A DNA stretch of 64,000 bases, from positions 62,001 to 126,000 of the forward strand of contig NZ_JACCJY010000020.1 of NCBI RefSeq assembly GCF_014596085.1. Direction: 5' to 3'. Of this stretch, positions 33,382 through 41,819 are shown one piece after another. Under the pieces are notes generated by a model that did not search any database, was not told where the DNA came from, and saw only the letters and a program-made list of their open reading frames with translations. The stretch is from Azospirillum tabaci. GTDB taxonomy: Bacteria; Pseudomonadota; Alphaproteobacteria; Azospirillales; Azospirillaceae. The translations under genes were made by a program, and so were the position numbers. Every line of letters starts with the position of its first letter. Within the stretch, counting starts at the first letter, position 1.

Positions 33382-34998
33382 ATGCTGCCGGAAGCGGACA
33401 GCTACGAGGGATTGCGCGACCGTTTCGTCTGGTCGGTGCCGGAGCGTTACAACATCGGCGTGGACGTCTGCGACAAGTGGGCGGAGCGCGATCCGGACCG
33501 CACCGCCCTGATCCACAAGCGCCGCGACGGCGCGGTGGAGACCTACAGCTTCGCCGACATCCGCCGCCTGTCGAACCGCCTCGCCAACGCGCTGGCCGCC
33601 CACGGGGTGGCGCGCGGCGACCGCGTGGGCATCCTGCTGCCCCAGGCGCCGGAGACCGCGGTCAGCCACGTCGCCGTCTACAAGATGGGCGGCGTCGCCG
33701 TCCCCCTCTTCTCCCTGTTCGGGGTGGAGGCGCTGGAATACCGCCTCGGCAATTGCGGGGCGCGGGCGGTGGTGACCGACGCCGTGGGTGCGGCCAAGAT
33801 CGCCCAGATCCGCGACCGCCTGCCCGAGCTGAAACTCGTTCTGCGCATCGACGAGGCCGGGGAGGGCGAACTGGACTGGCACGCGCTGGTCGAGGCCGCG
33901 TCGGAGGATTTCACGCCGGTCGATACGGCGGCGGACGACCCGGCGGTCATCATCTACACCTCCGGCACCACCGGCCAGCCGAAGGGGGCGCTGCACGCGC
34001 ACCGGGTGCTGCTCGGCCATCTGCCGGGGGTGGAGATTTCCCACGACCTGTTCCCGCAGCCGGGCGACCGCATCTGGACCCCGGCGGACTGGGCCTGGAT
34101 CGGCGGCCTGCTCGACGTGCTGATGCCCGCCTGGCACCACGGCGTGACCGTCGTCTCCCACCGCTTCGAGAAGTTCGACGCGGAGGAGGCCTTCCGCCTG
34201 ATCGCCGATTTCCAGGTGCGCAACGCCTTCCTGCCGCCGACCGCGCTGAAGATGATGCGCGCGGTGAAGGACCCGCAGACGCGGTGGAATTACAGCATGC
34301 GCTCCGTCGCCAGCGGCGGCGAGACGCTGGGGGCCGAGCTTCTCGACTGGGGCCGCCAGACCTTCGGGCTGACCATCAACGAGTTCTACGGCCAGACCGA
34401 GTGCAACATGATCGTGTCCTCCTGCGCCACGGTCATGCCGCCCAAGCCCGGCGTCATGGGCCGCCCGGCGCCCGGCCACGACGTGGCGGTGATCGACGGG
34501 CAGGGCAACCGCCTCGCCCCCGGCGAGTTGGGGCTGATTGCCGTTCGTCGCCCGGACCCGGTGATGTTCCTGCAATACTGGAACAACCCGGAGGCCACCG
34601 CCGCGAAGTTCATCGGCGACTGGCTGGTCACCGGCGACCAGGGCGAGTTGGACGCGGACGGCTACATCCGCTTCGTCGGACGGGACGACGATGTCATCAC
34701 CTCGGCGGGGTACCGCATCGGCCCCGGCGAGATCGAGGATTGCCTGATCGGCCATCCCGCCGTCCGCATGGCCGCCGTGGTCGGTGTGCCCGACCCTTTG
34801 CGCACCGAGATCGTGAAGGCCTTCATCGTCCTCCAGGACGGCGTGCGCCCCAGCGACGAACTGGCGGCGGAAATTCAGGCCCATGTGAAGACCCGCCTCG
34901 CCGCCCACGAATACCCGCGCGCCGTGGAGTTCGTGGACAGCCTGCCGATGACGACCACGGGCAAGATCATCCGCCGTGAGTTGAGGGGAAGGGGGTAG
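33382..34998 (+). CDS. AMP-forming acyl-CoA synthetase
   Basis: A 538-residue ANL-superfamily ligase. The P-loop-like motif IIYTSGTTGQPKGAL lies near residue 192, the EFYGQTECNM motif near 335 and the hinge/adenylation motif around TGDQGELDADGYIRFVGRDD near 415. The conserved C-terminal lysine is expected in MTTTGKIIRRELRG. It forms acyl-AMP and then acyl-CoA; the proportions fit acetate to medium-chain acids (MACS type), but the chain length cannot be read from sequence. A palindromic repeat separates it from the TauE-type permease. Confidence 0.9.
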   Translation: MLPEADSYEGLRDRFVWSVPERYNIGVDVCDKWAERDPDRTALIHKRRDGAVETYSFADIRRLSNRLANALAAHGVARGDRVGILLPQAPETAVSHVAVYKMGGVAVPLFSLFGVEALEYRLGNCGARAVVTDAVGAAKIAQIRDRLPELKLVLRIDEAGEGELDWHALVEAASEDFTPVDTAADDPAVIIYTSGTTGQPKGALHAHRVLLGHLPGVEISHDLFPQPGDRIWTPADWAWIGGLLDVLMPAWHHGVTVVSHRFEKFDAEEAFRLIADFQVRNAFLPPTALKMMRAVKDPQTRWNYSMRSVASGGETLGAELLDWGRQTFGLTINEFYGQTECNMIVSSCATVMPPKPGVMGRPAPGHDVAVIDGQGNRLAPGELGLIAVRRPDPVMFLQYWNNPEATAAKFIGDWLVTGDQGELDADGYIRFVGRDDDVITSAGYRIGPGEIEDCLIGHPAVRMAAVVGVPDPLRTEIVKAFIVLQDGVRPSDELAAEIQAHVKTRLAAHEYPRAVEFVDSLPMTTTGKIIRRELRGRG

Positions 34999-35009
34999 GC
35001 TTCCCAAAC

Positions 35010-35148
35010 CCCTCTCCCGTCCCGGGAGAGGGAGGGACCCGCCGCACAGCGGCGGGAGGGTGAGGGTGCAGCCAAGAATACGGTACCGATCCTCGTGCGA
35101 CCCTCACCCGGCGCCTTCGGCGCCACCCTCTCCCGAGGCGGGAGAGGG
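35010..35148. repeat. REPIN-like double palindrome, copy 3
   Basis: A roughly 139-bp element between the acyl-CoA synthetase and TauE-type genes, in the same orientation as copy 1: end hairpins CCCTCTCCCG...CGGGAGAGGG, inner GGGTGAGGGTG and CCCTCACCC, and a core with GCCAAGAAT and ATCCTCGTGCGA. Together the three copies point to a family of non-autonomous mobile elements. Confidence 0.85.
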
Positions 35149-35183
35149 ACGAAAAACAACAAGAAACGAAAACGACCCGAACG

Positions 35184-35927
35184 ATGGTGACGACATCCCT
35201 GCTCCTGCTCGCCGCGGCCTTCCTGGCCGGGGCGATGAACGCCGTTGCCGGCGGCGGCAGCTTTCTCACGCTTCCCGCGCTGATCTACGCCGGGGTCCCG
35301 CCCGTCGCGGCGAACGCCACCGGCACGGTGGCGCTGCTGCCCGGCTACGCCAGCGGCGTCTACGGCTACCGCCACGACCTGGAGCCGGTGGGAGGCGTCG
35401 GGCTGGTCACGCTGTCGGTGGTCAGCCTGACCGGCGGGCTGATCGGGGCGGCGCTGCTGCTGGTGACCCCGGATTCGGTGTTCCGCAGCATCGTTCCCTG
35501 GCTGCTGCTGGTCGCCACGGCGCTGTTCGCCTTCGGCGGGATGCTGGCGGCCCGGCTGCGGGCGGTGGGGCTGCACGGGACGGGGGCGATGCTCGCCACG
35601 CTGTTCGCGGTGTCGGTCTATGGCGGCTACTTCAACGGCGGCCTCGGCATCCTGCTGCTGGCGCAGCTGAGCCTGTTCGGGATGACCAACCTGAACGCCA
35701 TGAACGCGCTGAAGAACCTGTTCTCCGCCGTGCTGACCGCCATTGCGGTCGCCGCCTACGCGGTCGGGGGGGCGGTGGAGTGGTCCTACGCCGCGCTGAT
35801 GACCGTCGCGGCGGTGGCCGGCGGCTATGTCGGGGCGCGGGTCGGACGGAAGATCCCCTCGCGCATCCTGCGCGCGGGCATCATCGCCGTGGGTCTCGCG
35901 ATGAGCGTCCTGTTCTTTCTGAAGTAG
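35184..35927 (+). CDS. TauE/SafE-family membrane permease
   Basis: A 247-residue protein with about seven to eight hydrophobic segments. The N-terminal AGAMNAVAGGGSFLTLPALI and the later GYFNGGLGILLLAQLSL are the two TauE/SafE repeat motifs. Relatives export sulfite or sulfoacetate, or take up organic anions. Between an acyl-CoA synthetase and a LivF-type ATPase its substrate could be an organic acid; this is a guess. Confidence 0.88.
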   Translation: MVTTSLLLLAAAFLAGAMNAVAGGGSFLTLPALIYAGVPPVAANATGTVALLPGYASGVYGYRHDLEPVGGVGLVTLSVVSLTGGLIGAALLLVTPDSVFRSIVPWLLLVATALFAFGGMLAARLRAVGLHGTGAMLATLFAVSVYGGYFNGGLGILLLAQLSLFGMTNLNAMNALKNLFSAVLTAIAVAAYAVGGAVEWSYAALMTVAAVAGGYVGARVGRKIPSRILRAGIIAVGLAMSVLFFLK

Positions 35928-36018
35928 GGCGGGCTGAAGCAAAAGCCGTTCGGTTCCGGCGGCGCCTGCGCTAAGGTGGCGGCCCTTCTCCCAAGGCCGC
36001 CACGACGCAAGACCCCGC

Positions 36019-36723
<705 letters not shown>

Positions 36724-36754
36724 GGCGTCGGCGGTCGCGATGGCGGAATCACTC

Positions 36755-36785
36755 TTGACTTAGAGCGCGCTCGAACCCGTAGCGT
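36755..36785 (+). promoter_or_regulatory. MerR-type promoter upstream of the MerR/CMD pair
   Basis: A -35 TTGACT (36755-36760) and a -10-like TAGCGT (36780-36785) are separated by 19 nt, and the spacer carries the palindrome GAGCGCGCTC (36763-36772). A stretched spacer with a central dyad is the hallmark of promoters activated by MerR regulators. It lies about 30 nt before the MerR start. Confidence 0.7.
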
Positions 36786-36815
36786 CCCGTGCATCATGAT
36801 GAGAAGCAGACGCGC

Positions 36816-37229
36816 ATGAAGATCGGAGACCTCGCGAGACGTTCGGGACTGACGGCCCACACCATCCGCTACTATGAGCGGATCGGGCTGCTGCCCTATG
36901 CCGACCGGAACCAATCCCGCCACCGCGATTACGACGCCTCGATCTTGACCTGGATTGAATTCCTCGGCCGTCTGAAGACGACCGGCATGCCAATTCGCGA
37001 CATGCTCCGCTATGCGGCGCTTCGCGAGGAGGGTGCCGGGACCGAGGCGGAACGGCGGGCGTTGCTGGAGCAACACCGCGAGCGCGTGCGCGCGCAGGTC
37101 GATGAACTGAACGCCTGTCTTCTCGTCCTCGATACCAAGATCGACGGTTATGTCGAAACGGAACAGAGGAAGAATGACGATGACGCACCTGTCCAGAATC
37201 GAATCCGGGGTCGAAGAAAGCCGGCTTGA
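36816..37229 (+). CDS. MerR-family regulator (AdhR/NmlR-like)
   Basis: A 137-residue MerR protein starting MKIGDLARRSGLTAHTIRYY, the diagnostic N-terminal helix-turn-helix. The C-terminal half is a long dimerisation helix and lacks the paired cysteines expected of metal sensors, so a redox or electrophile role like AdhR/NmlR is more likely. It overlaps the next gene by about 50 nt in another frame and has a fitting stretched-spacer promoter upstream. Confidence 0.88.
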   Translation: MKIGDLARRSGLTAHTIRYYERIGLLPYADRNQSRHRDYDASILTWIEFLGRLKTTGMPIRDMLRYAALREEGAGTEAERRALLEQHRERVRAQVDELNACLLVLDTKIDGYVETEQRKNDDDAPVQNRIRGRRKPA

Positions 37230-37608
37230 GCGCGGGCAACGGGCGCTTGCCGAAATCGACGGCGAGGCCGGCCATAAGGTCGTGGCGGCGCTTGCCGACA
37301 TCGCGCCGGACTTCGCGACCTATCTGTTCGAATTTCCCTTCGGCGACATCTATTCGCGGCCCGGACTCGATCTGCGCTCGCGCGAGATTGCCACCATCGC
37401 GGCGCTTGCCGCCATGGGGAACGCAGCACCTCAGCTCAAGGTGCACATCGAGGCCGGATTGAACGTCGGGCTGACCCGCGACGAGATCGTCGAGATCCTC
37501 ATGCAGATGGCGGTCTATGCGGGGTTCCCGGCCGCTCTCAACGGGCTGTTCGCGGCCAAGGAGGTGTTTGCGGCGACCGACGGGCAACGGCCGCAGGGAC
37601 CGTCATGA
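37180..37608 (+). CDS. Carboxymuconolactone decarboxylase-like protein
   Basis: About 142 residues in the CMD/AhpD-like superfamily. The core helix pair is visible in LRSREIATIAALAAMGNAAPQ and LNVGLTRDEIVEILMQMAVY. It has no CxxC redox pair, so it resembles the gamma-carboxymuconolactone decarboxylase branch rather than AhpD peroxidases. ATG 37180 lies 9 nt after AGAGGA; ATG 37174 is nearly as good. It overlaps the MerR gene, so the two are a regulatory pair. The substrate is unknown. Confidence 0.82.
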   Translation: MTHLSRIESGVEESRLERGQRALAEIDGEAGHKVVAALADIAPDFATYLFEFPFGDIYSRPGLDLRSREIATIAALAAMGNAAPQLKVHIEAGLNVGLTRDEIVEILMQMAVYAGFPAALNGLFAAKEVFAATDGQRPQGPS

Positions 37609-37611
37609 GAC

Positions 37612-37890
37612 CTACCGCGCCAGCAGGTCGTGATGCTCGCGGTGACGGTGCATCCAGTTGGCGGCGTAGCCGCAGATCGGGACGATGGTCAGCCCCTCCG
37701 CGCGGGCGATGGCCATCACCCCCTCCAGCAGCCGCCCGGCGGCCCCGGTGCCGCGCAGGGACGGCGGAGCCTCCACATAGGGGATGTGCAGGATGTTGCC
37801 GCGGCGGCGGTAGGTCGCGAAGACCGTCTGGCCGTTCACGTCCAGTTCGAACCGGCTCATGGCCGGGTTGTCGGTCACGGTGTCGCTCAT
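37612..37890 (-). CDS. Short GNAT-type acetyltransferase domain protein
   Basis: A 92-residue protein. It reads RRGNILHIPYVEAPPSLRGTGAAGRLL, the acetyl-CoA-binding A motif (R/Q-x-x-G-x-A type), then GLTIVPICGYAANWMHRH, which resembles the YjdJ-like single-domain N-acetyltransferases. ATG 37890 is chosen, 6 nt after another ATG at 37896. The gene ends 3 nt from the convergent CMD-like gene. Target unknown. Confidence 0.8.
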   Translation of the reverse strand: MSDTVTDNPAMSRFELDVNGQTVFATYRRRGNILHIPYVEAPPSLRGTGAAGRLLEGVMAIARAEGLTIVPICGYAANWMHRHREHHDLLAR

Positions 37891-37933
37891 GCCCATTCCA
37901 ACAGCCGAAGCCTGAGGTTGTTCGCAACGAATA

Positions 37934-38554
37934 TTAGGAACCGGGGGCGCGCGGCGCGCTCCAGCCGCGCAGCACGCTGACCACCCGCAGCAGGAAGGCC
38001 GCCGCCGCCCCGGCGATGGCGACCGGTGCCTTCGGCAGGTCCAGCATCGCCCCGCCGATGACGATCGCCGCGCCCAGCAGAGCCGCCACCGCGTAGATCT
38101 CCTCGCGCAGCACGCGCGGCACCTCGGCCACCAGCACATCGCGCACCAGCCCGCCGCCGCAGGCGGTCAGCACGCCCAGCAGGATGGCGGGCAGCGGACC
38201 CAGCCCATAGGCCAGCGCCTTGCCGCAGCCGGCCACCGCGAAGATGCCGAGGCCCGCCGCGTCCAGCACCATCACCGGCTTGACCAGCCGGTTGATGAAG
38301 GGGTGGAAGAAGAAGGCGAACAGGCCCGAGGCCAGCGCCGTGATCAGGTAGCGTTCGTCCTGCATGGTGGCCGGCGGAATCGCCCCGATCAGCAGATCGC
38401 GCAGCACGCCGCCGGCCAGCGCGGTGACCAGCGCCAGCACCATCACGCCGAAGATGTCCAGACGGTGCCGCACGGCCAGCGTCCCTCCCGTCAGCCCGAA
38501 GATGAAGATCCCGGTCAGGTCCATGGCGAGGAGGAGGGGCGAAACATCGGTCAT
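37934..38554 (-). CDS. TRIC-type cation channel (UPF0126, YicG-like)
   Basis: A 206-residue membrane protein with seven hydrophobic segments arranged as a repeated three-helix unit. The two family signatures are visible: GVLRDLLIGAIPPATMQDERY near residue 50 and GGGLVRDVLVAEVPRVLREE near residue 133. Bacterial members form trimers that conduct K+ or Na+; glycine transport has been proposed for some. It lies upstream of and on the same strand as the GNAT gene with 43 nt between. Confidence 0.9.
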   Translation of the reverse strand: MTDVSPLLLAMDLTGIFIFGLTGGTLAVRHRLDIFGVMVLALVTALAGGVLRDLLIGAIPPATMQDERYLITALASGLFAFFFHPFINRLVKPVMVLDAAGLGIFAVAGCGKALAYGLGPLPAILLGVLTACGGGLVRDVLVAEVPRVLREEIYAVAALLGAAIVIGGAMLDLPKAPVAIAGAAAAFLLRVVSVLRGWSAPRAPGS

Positions 38555-38723
38555 GATGGCGGTCGGCGAAGCTGGTTCAGGGGAGCCGCCATCATAGCCG
38601 TTTGTTGCGTCTCATGGAACAGATAAGCCGCAACTCCGGCAATTGTTGTTTTGCGGAAACGGGAGCACATTCCTCTCCAGACGAGGGGCCACAGCGCCTC
38701 ACAAGGGAACAGGAGGAGCAGAG

Positions 38724-39422
38724 ATGATCACGATCCGCAACCGCGACGAACGGGGCGCCGTCAACATGGGCTGGCTGAACAGCAAGCACAGCTTCTCGTT
38801 CGGCCATTACTACGACCCGGCCCATATGGGCTTCCGCGCGCTGCGCGTCATCAACGACGACCGCGTGATCCCCGGCGCCGGCTTCCCCACCCACGGGCAC
38901 GCCGACATGGAGATCGTGTCCTATGTGCTGGACGGCGCGCTGGAGCACAAGGACACGCTGGGCACCAGCTCCGTCATCCGCCCCGGCGAGGTGCAGCGGA
39001 TGAGCGCCGGGTCGGGCATCCGGCACAGCGAGTACAACGCGTCCAAGAAGGACCCGGTGCACTTCCTGCAGATCTGGATCCTTCCCAACGAGGAGGGGAT
39101 GGTCCCCGGCTATGAGCAGAAGGCCTTCGAGCGGGAGGAGAAGCAGGGGCGCCTGCGCCTCGTCGGCTCCCAGGACGGGCGCGACGGCAGCGTGACCATC
39201 CACCAGGACGTGGACCTCTACGCCACGCTTCTGGACGAGGGCGACAGCGTGACCCACGAGCTGCGTCCGGGCCGCCACGCCTGGGTGCAGGTCGCCCGCG
39301 GTCAGGTCCGGCTGAACGGCGCGGTCCTGAAGGAGGGCGACGGCGCCGCGATCAGCAATGAAAGCGCCCTGACGCTGGACGGCGTGGTCAGCGCCGAGGT
39401 GCTGCTGTTCGATCTGGCCTGA
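38724..39422 (+). CDS. Pirin-family protein (YhaK/YhhW-like)
   Basis: A 232-residue bicupin. The metal-site residues are visible in [24 protein letters not shown] (His, His and, further on, His/Glu), and [16 protein letters not shown] marks the C-terminal cupin. AGGAGGAG upstream is a very strong ribosome site and settles the start. Pirins of this type are quercetinase-like or redox-sensing iron proteins; the natural role here is unknown. Confidence 0.9.
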   Translation: MITIRNRDERGAVNMGWLNSKHSFSFGHYYDPAHMGFRALRVINDDRVIPGAGFPTHGHADMEIVSYVLDGALEHKDTLGTSSVIRPGEVQRMSAGSGIRHSEYNASKKDPVHFLQIWILPNEEGMVPGYEQKAFEREEKQGRLRLVGSQDGRDGSVTIHQDVDLYATLLDEGDSVTHELRPGRHAWVQVARGQVRLNGAVLKEGDGAAISNESALTLDGVVSAEVLLFDLA

Positions 39423-39431
39423 CGAGCGGAA

Positions 39432-39460
39432 GGCCCTTGCCCCATCGCGGGGCGGGGGCC
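39432..39460. terminator. GC-rich hairpin between convergent pirin and hypothetical genes
   Basis: GGCCC...GCCCC pairs with GGGGC...GGGCC in the 39-nt gap between the pirin stop and the next stop. It lacks a clear T-run, so this is a weak terminator call. Confidence 0.4.
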
Positions 39461-39461
39461 C

Positions 39462-40022
39462 TCACATCCCCTGCGGGGCGGCTAGGCGGATGCCCATGCG
39501 GCGCGCTTCCAGCATGAAGGCGCGGGTCATCTGCACGAGGTCCGTCCGCCAGTAGAGCTGCTCCAGCGGGTTGTCGAGGAAATCCTCGGGCAGCATGGCG
39601 TAGCAGTAGGTCTCCACCACGCGCCGGTCGGGCTGCCAGGGGTCGGCGCCGTCACGCCAGCCGATGGTCCAGCCGGCGTGGCCGGCGCCGATGGCCCAGC
39701 GCTCGAAATGCGGGGAGATGGTGGCGCTGGCCACCGGATCGGCGACCGGCACCTGATAGATCGCCACGAAGCGGCGGACGTTCAGTTGCAGCCGCATCAC
39801 CAGCGATTCGTCGAAAGCGTCCACGCGGTACAGGCAGTCGGACGCCCCCTCGACATGGCTGAAGCGCACCGCGGCCCGCCGTGCCGCCTCCAGCGTCAGG
39901 CCGGACGGCTGGTCGGCCAGCGGCGGCGATTCATAGTCCACGGCGCGCAGCGCCTCCACCATGTCGCCGGTCAGGAAAAGGCGGATGCGCTGCTGCGCCT
40001 CGTCGATGGTCAGGCGGGTCAT
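39462..40022 (-). CDS. Uncharacterised protein
   Basis: A 186-residue protein with a mix of charged and aromatic residues and no signal peptide or membrane segment. The segment WYTIGWRDGADPW-like near residue 120 and a Trp/Tyr-rich C-terminal half stand out. It lies 58 nt downstream of the TIGR02588 gene on the same strand, so it could be the third gene of that operon. I do not recognise the family. Confidence 0.7.
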   Translation of the reverse strand: MTRLTIDEAQQRIRLFLTGDMVEALRAVDYESPPLADQPSGLTLEAARRAAVRFSHVEGASDCLYRVDAFDESLVMRLQLNVRRFVAIYQVPVADPVASATISPHFERWAIGAGHAGWTIGWRDGADPWQPDRRVVETYCYAMLPEDFLDNPLEQLYWRTDLVQMTRAFMLEARRMGIRLAAPQGM

Positions 40023-40080
40023 CGCGGGGTCGGTGTCCTCTGTTTCCGGTGCCAGGACAACAGGCCGGAGCCCGCTTGGT

Positions 40081-40506
40081 TCAGGGCTCCACGTAGCCCA
40101 GCACGCGCAGGCGCACGTCATGCGCCCGCGGGTCGCGGTCGAAGAACAGGCCGCCTTTCTGTTCGGACCCGGCGGGCACATAGTCGAACTCGGCCACCGA
40201 GGTTTCGAGCGCCTCGTCGCCCGCCATCAGCTGGCCCTCCACCTGGACCTTCGCGCCGGTCTTGCCGCCGTCGTTGGTGACCCGGATGTGGGCGAGCCAG
40301 CGTGGGCCGGCGGGAACCACTTCCTCCACCATGGCGGTGATCACCGGGGGGCCGTTGCCGCGGGTGATCCCCTCGTAACCCAGCACCCCGACCGACCCCA
40401 GGAACAGCAGCAGCCCCAGCCCCGACGAGATCCAGGCCAGCCGCGACACCGAGGCGCTGCCGTCCTCGTCTCTGGAAGCAACGTCGTTTTCCCGAATGTC
40501 GGCCAT
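40081..40506 (-). CDS. TIGR02588-family protein
   Basis: A 141-residue protein with one membrane helix near the N-terminus (about residues 24-46) and a soluble C-terminal domain that reads GPRWLAHIRVTNDGGKTGAKVQVEG, looking like a small immunoglobulin-type beta domain outside the membrane. Proteins annotated TIGR02588 are encoded next to TIGR02587 membrane proteins, as here (14 nt gap). Function unknown; the pair probably forms one complex. Confidence 0.75.
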   Translation of the reverse strand: MADIRENDVASRDEDGSASVSRLAWISSGLGLLLFLGSVGVLGYEGITRGNGPPVITAMVEEVVPAGPRWLAHIRVTNDGGKTGAKVQVEGQLMAGDEALETSVAEFDYVPAGSEQKGGLFFDRDPRAHDVRLRVLGYVEP

Positions 40507-40520
40507 TGGTGACCCTCCCG

Positions 40521-41360
40521 TCACACGATCAGGCGGGCGGTGGCGGCGCCCAGCGCGCTGGGGAAACCCAGCACCACCATGGCGGTCACCAACTCCATCA
40601 TTGACAGGCCGGCGATCCGCTCGAAGGTCCACAACAGATAGAGGCTGATCAGCAGGGCGATGCCGTAGCCGGCGACCGAGAAGCGCAGGAAGACGGAGAG
40701 GAACCCGTCGTCCCCGGCGTTCTCTTGCCCGGCGAAGCCGACCGTGTAGACGAAGATGTGCAGCAACCCCAGCGACAGCACCGCCAGCGCCACCGCGTGC
40801 CAGGGCGACATCTTGTAGGAGATCAGGATCATCTCCTCGGTCGGTGCGACGTTGAAGCCGACGAACAGCGCCCCCGCCCCCATCAGGAACAGTTCCCCCG
40901 GATAGCTGGAACGGATGCGCCGCTCCTTGTCGCTGTCGTCCTGCTGGCCGAGCTGCTTGCGCGCCAGCATGGCGCCGATGCTGGCCGGCACGGACTGGAG
41001 CGCGATCTTGCCGATGATCTCCGGCAACGGCTGGTCCAGACGCACGATGGCGAAGACGGTCAGCAGCACCGCCGACATCAGGAAGCCGACGGCGAAGGCC
41101 GACAGCGCGTCGATCAGGTCGTCTTGCCAGCAGAAGGTTTCCTCGAACCCGGCGAAGTAGGACAGGCCGAACAGCACCGGCAGCGTCACCAGGATGAACA
41201 GGGCGAGACGGAAGCGGTCCATGTAGAAGCCCAGCTCCCACATCTCCATGGTCATCAGCAGGGGCAGAGCGAAGATGATCGCCCCCGCCGCCGCGCGGGC
41301 CAGCGCGTGGGCGAATTGCTTTTCGTCATGGAGAAAGCTGCGCTGGCGGGTGATGTCCAT
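40521..41360 (-). CDS. TIGR02587-family integral membrane protein
   Basis: A 279-residue protein with about seven to eight membrane helices. A charged loop (DKERRIRSS) sits in the middle, followed by GELFLMGAGALFVGFNVAPTEE. ATG 41360 leaves no extra N-terminal tail; the frame is open to 41405. It is the first gene of the TIGR02587/TIGR02588 pair. A 12-bp tandem repeat starts 47 nt upstream. The family has no known function. Confidence 0.78.
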   Translation of the reverse strand: MDITRQRSFLHDEKQFAHALARAAAGAIIFALPLLMTMEMWELGFYMDRFRLALFILVTLPVLFGLSYFAGFEETFCWQDDLIDALSAFAVGFLMSAVLLTVFAIVRLDQPLPEIIGKIALQSVPASIGAMLARKQLGQQDDSDKERRIRSSYPGELFLMGAGALFVGFNVAPTEEMILISYKMSPWHAVALAVLSLGLLHIFVYTVGFAGQENAGDDGFLSVFLRFSVAGYGIALLISLYLLWTFERIAGLSMMELVTAMVVLGFPSALGAATARLIV

Positions 41361-41406
41361 GACCCATGAATGCGCGAGCGTGGCAGTTGGTTCCGGCGGT
41401 ACCACG

Positions 41407-41450
41407 GCAGTGATTGCGGCAGTGATTGCGGCAGTGATTGCGGCAGTGAT
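41407..41450. repeat. 12-bp tandem repeat upstream of the TIGR02587 gene
   Basis: The unit GCAGTGATTGCG is repeated three times exactly (41407-41442) and then truncated to 8 nt (GCAGTGAT, 41443-41450). It lies between the divergent TIGR02587 gene and the copper promoter. Exact short repeats of this kind often vary in copy number. Confidence 0.9.
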
Positions 41451-41469
41451 CAGGTCAGCGAATTTTCTC

Positions 41470-41500
41470 TTGACCTTCCAATCGTTGGAAGGCGGAAGCT
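41470..41500 (+). promoter_or_regulatory. CueR-type promoter of copZ
   Basis: A -35 TTGACC (41470-41475) overlaps the start of a perfect dyad CCTTCCAA-TCG-TTGGAAGG (41474-41492), giving the ACCTTCC-N7-GGAAGG pattern of CueR operators. A -10 region follows at about 41495-41500 with a 19-nt spacer. Confidence 0.85.
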
Positions 41501-41534
41501 GACGGCAACACCACCTCGTGGGAAGGAGTTCGTC

Positions 41535-41741
41535 ATGGTTGCGTTCAAGGTTCCCGGCATGACCTGCGGCGGTTGCGCCGCATCCGTCCGCCGCGCGCTC
41601 GGCGCCGTCGCCGGGGTCGAGGATGTGCAGATCGATCTGGACTCGAAGGACGTCCGCGTCAGCGGGACGCCCAGCGCCGACGCTCTGCGGATGGCCCTCG
41701 ACAAGGCCGGCTTCGAGGCCGAAGGGCTGCCGGGCGCGTGA
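41535..41741 (+). CDS. copZ: Copper chaperone, CopZ-like
   Basis: A 68-residue HMA-domain protein. The metal site is GMTCGGC near residues 8-14, with two cysteines that bind Cu(I). AAGGAG precedes the ATG. It lies between a CueR-type promoter and the copA promoter, so it is part of a copper-responsive set. It should hand Cu(I) to the first domain of CopA. Confidence 0.9.
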   Translation: MVAFKVPGMTCGGCAASVRRALGAVAGVEDVQIDLDSKDVRVSGTPSADALRMALDKAGFEAEGLPGA

Positions 41742-41756
41742 CGGTTTTCGGCGCCC

Positions 41757-41787
41757 TTGACCTTCCAGTCATTGGAAGCTTTATCTG
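41757..41787 (+). promoter_or_regulatory. CueR-type promoter of copA
   Basis: TTGACC (41757-41762), then a dyad CTTCCA-N5-TGGAAG (41762-41778) in a stretched spacer and a TATCTG-like -10 at about 41782. The sequence matches the copZ site closely, so copA has its own copper promoter in addition to any read-through from copZ. Confidence 0.85.
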
Positions 41788-41819
41788 GGGTGTCGGTTGA
41801 CGACGAAGAAAGGACGATC

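Noticed and set aside
27104..35148. Palindromic repeats as attachment sites or IS ends
   Set aside because: No transposase, integrase or target-site duplication could be seen beside them; REPIN-like elements fit better.
41407..41450. The tandem repeat as a CRISPR array
   Set aside because: Units are 12 bp and directly abutting with no spacers.
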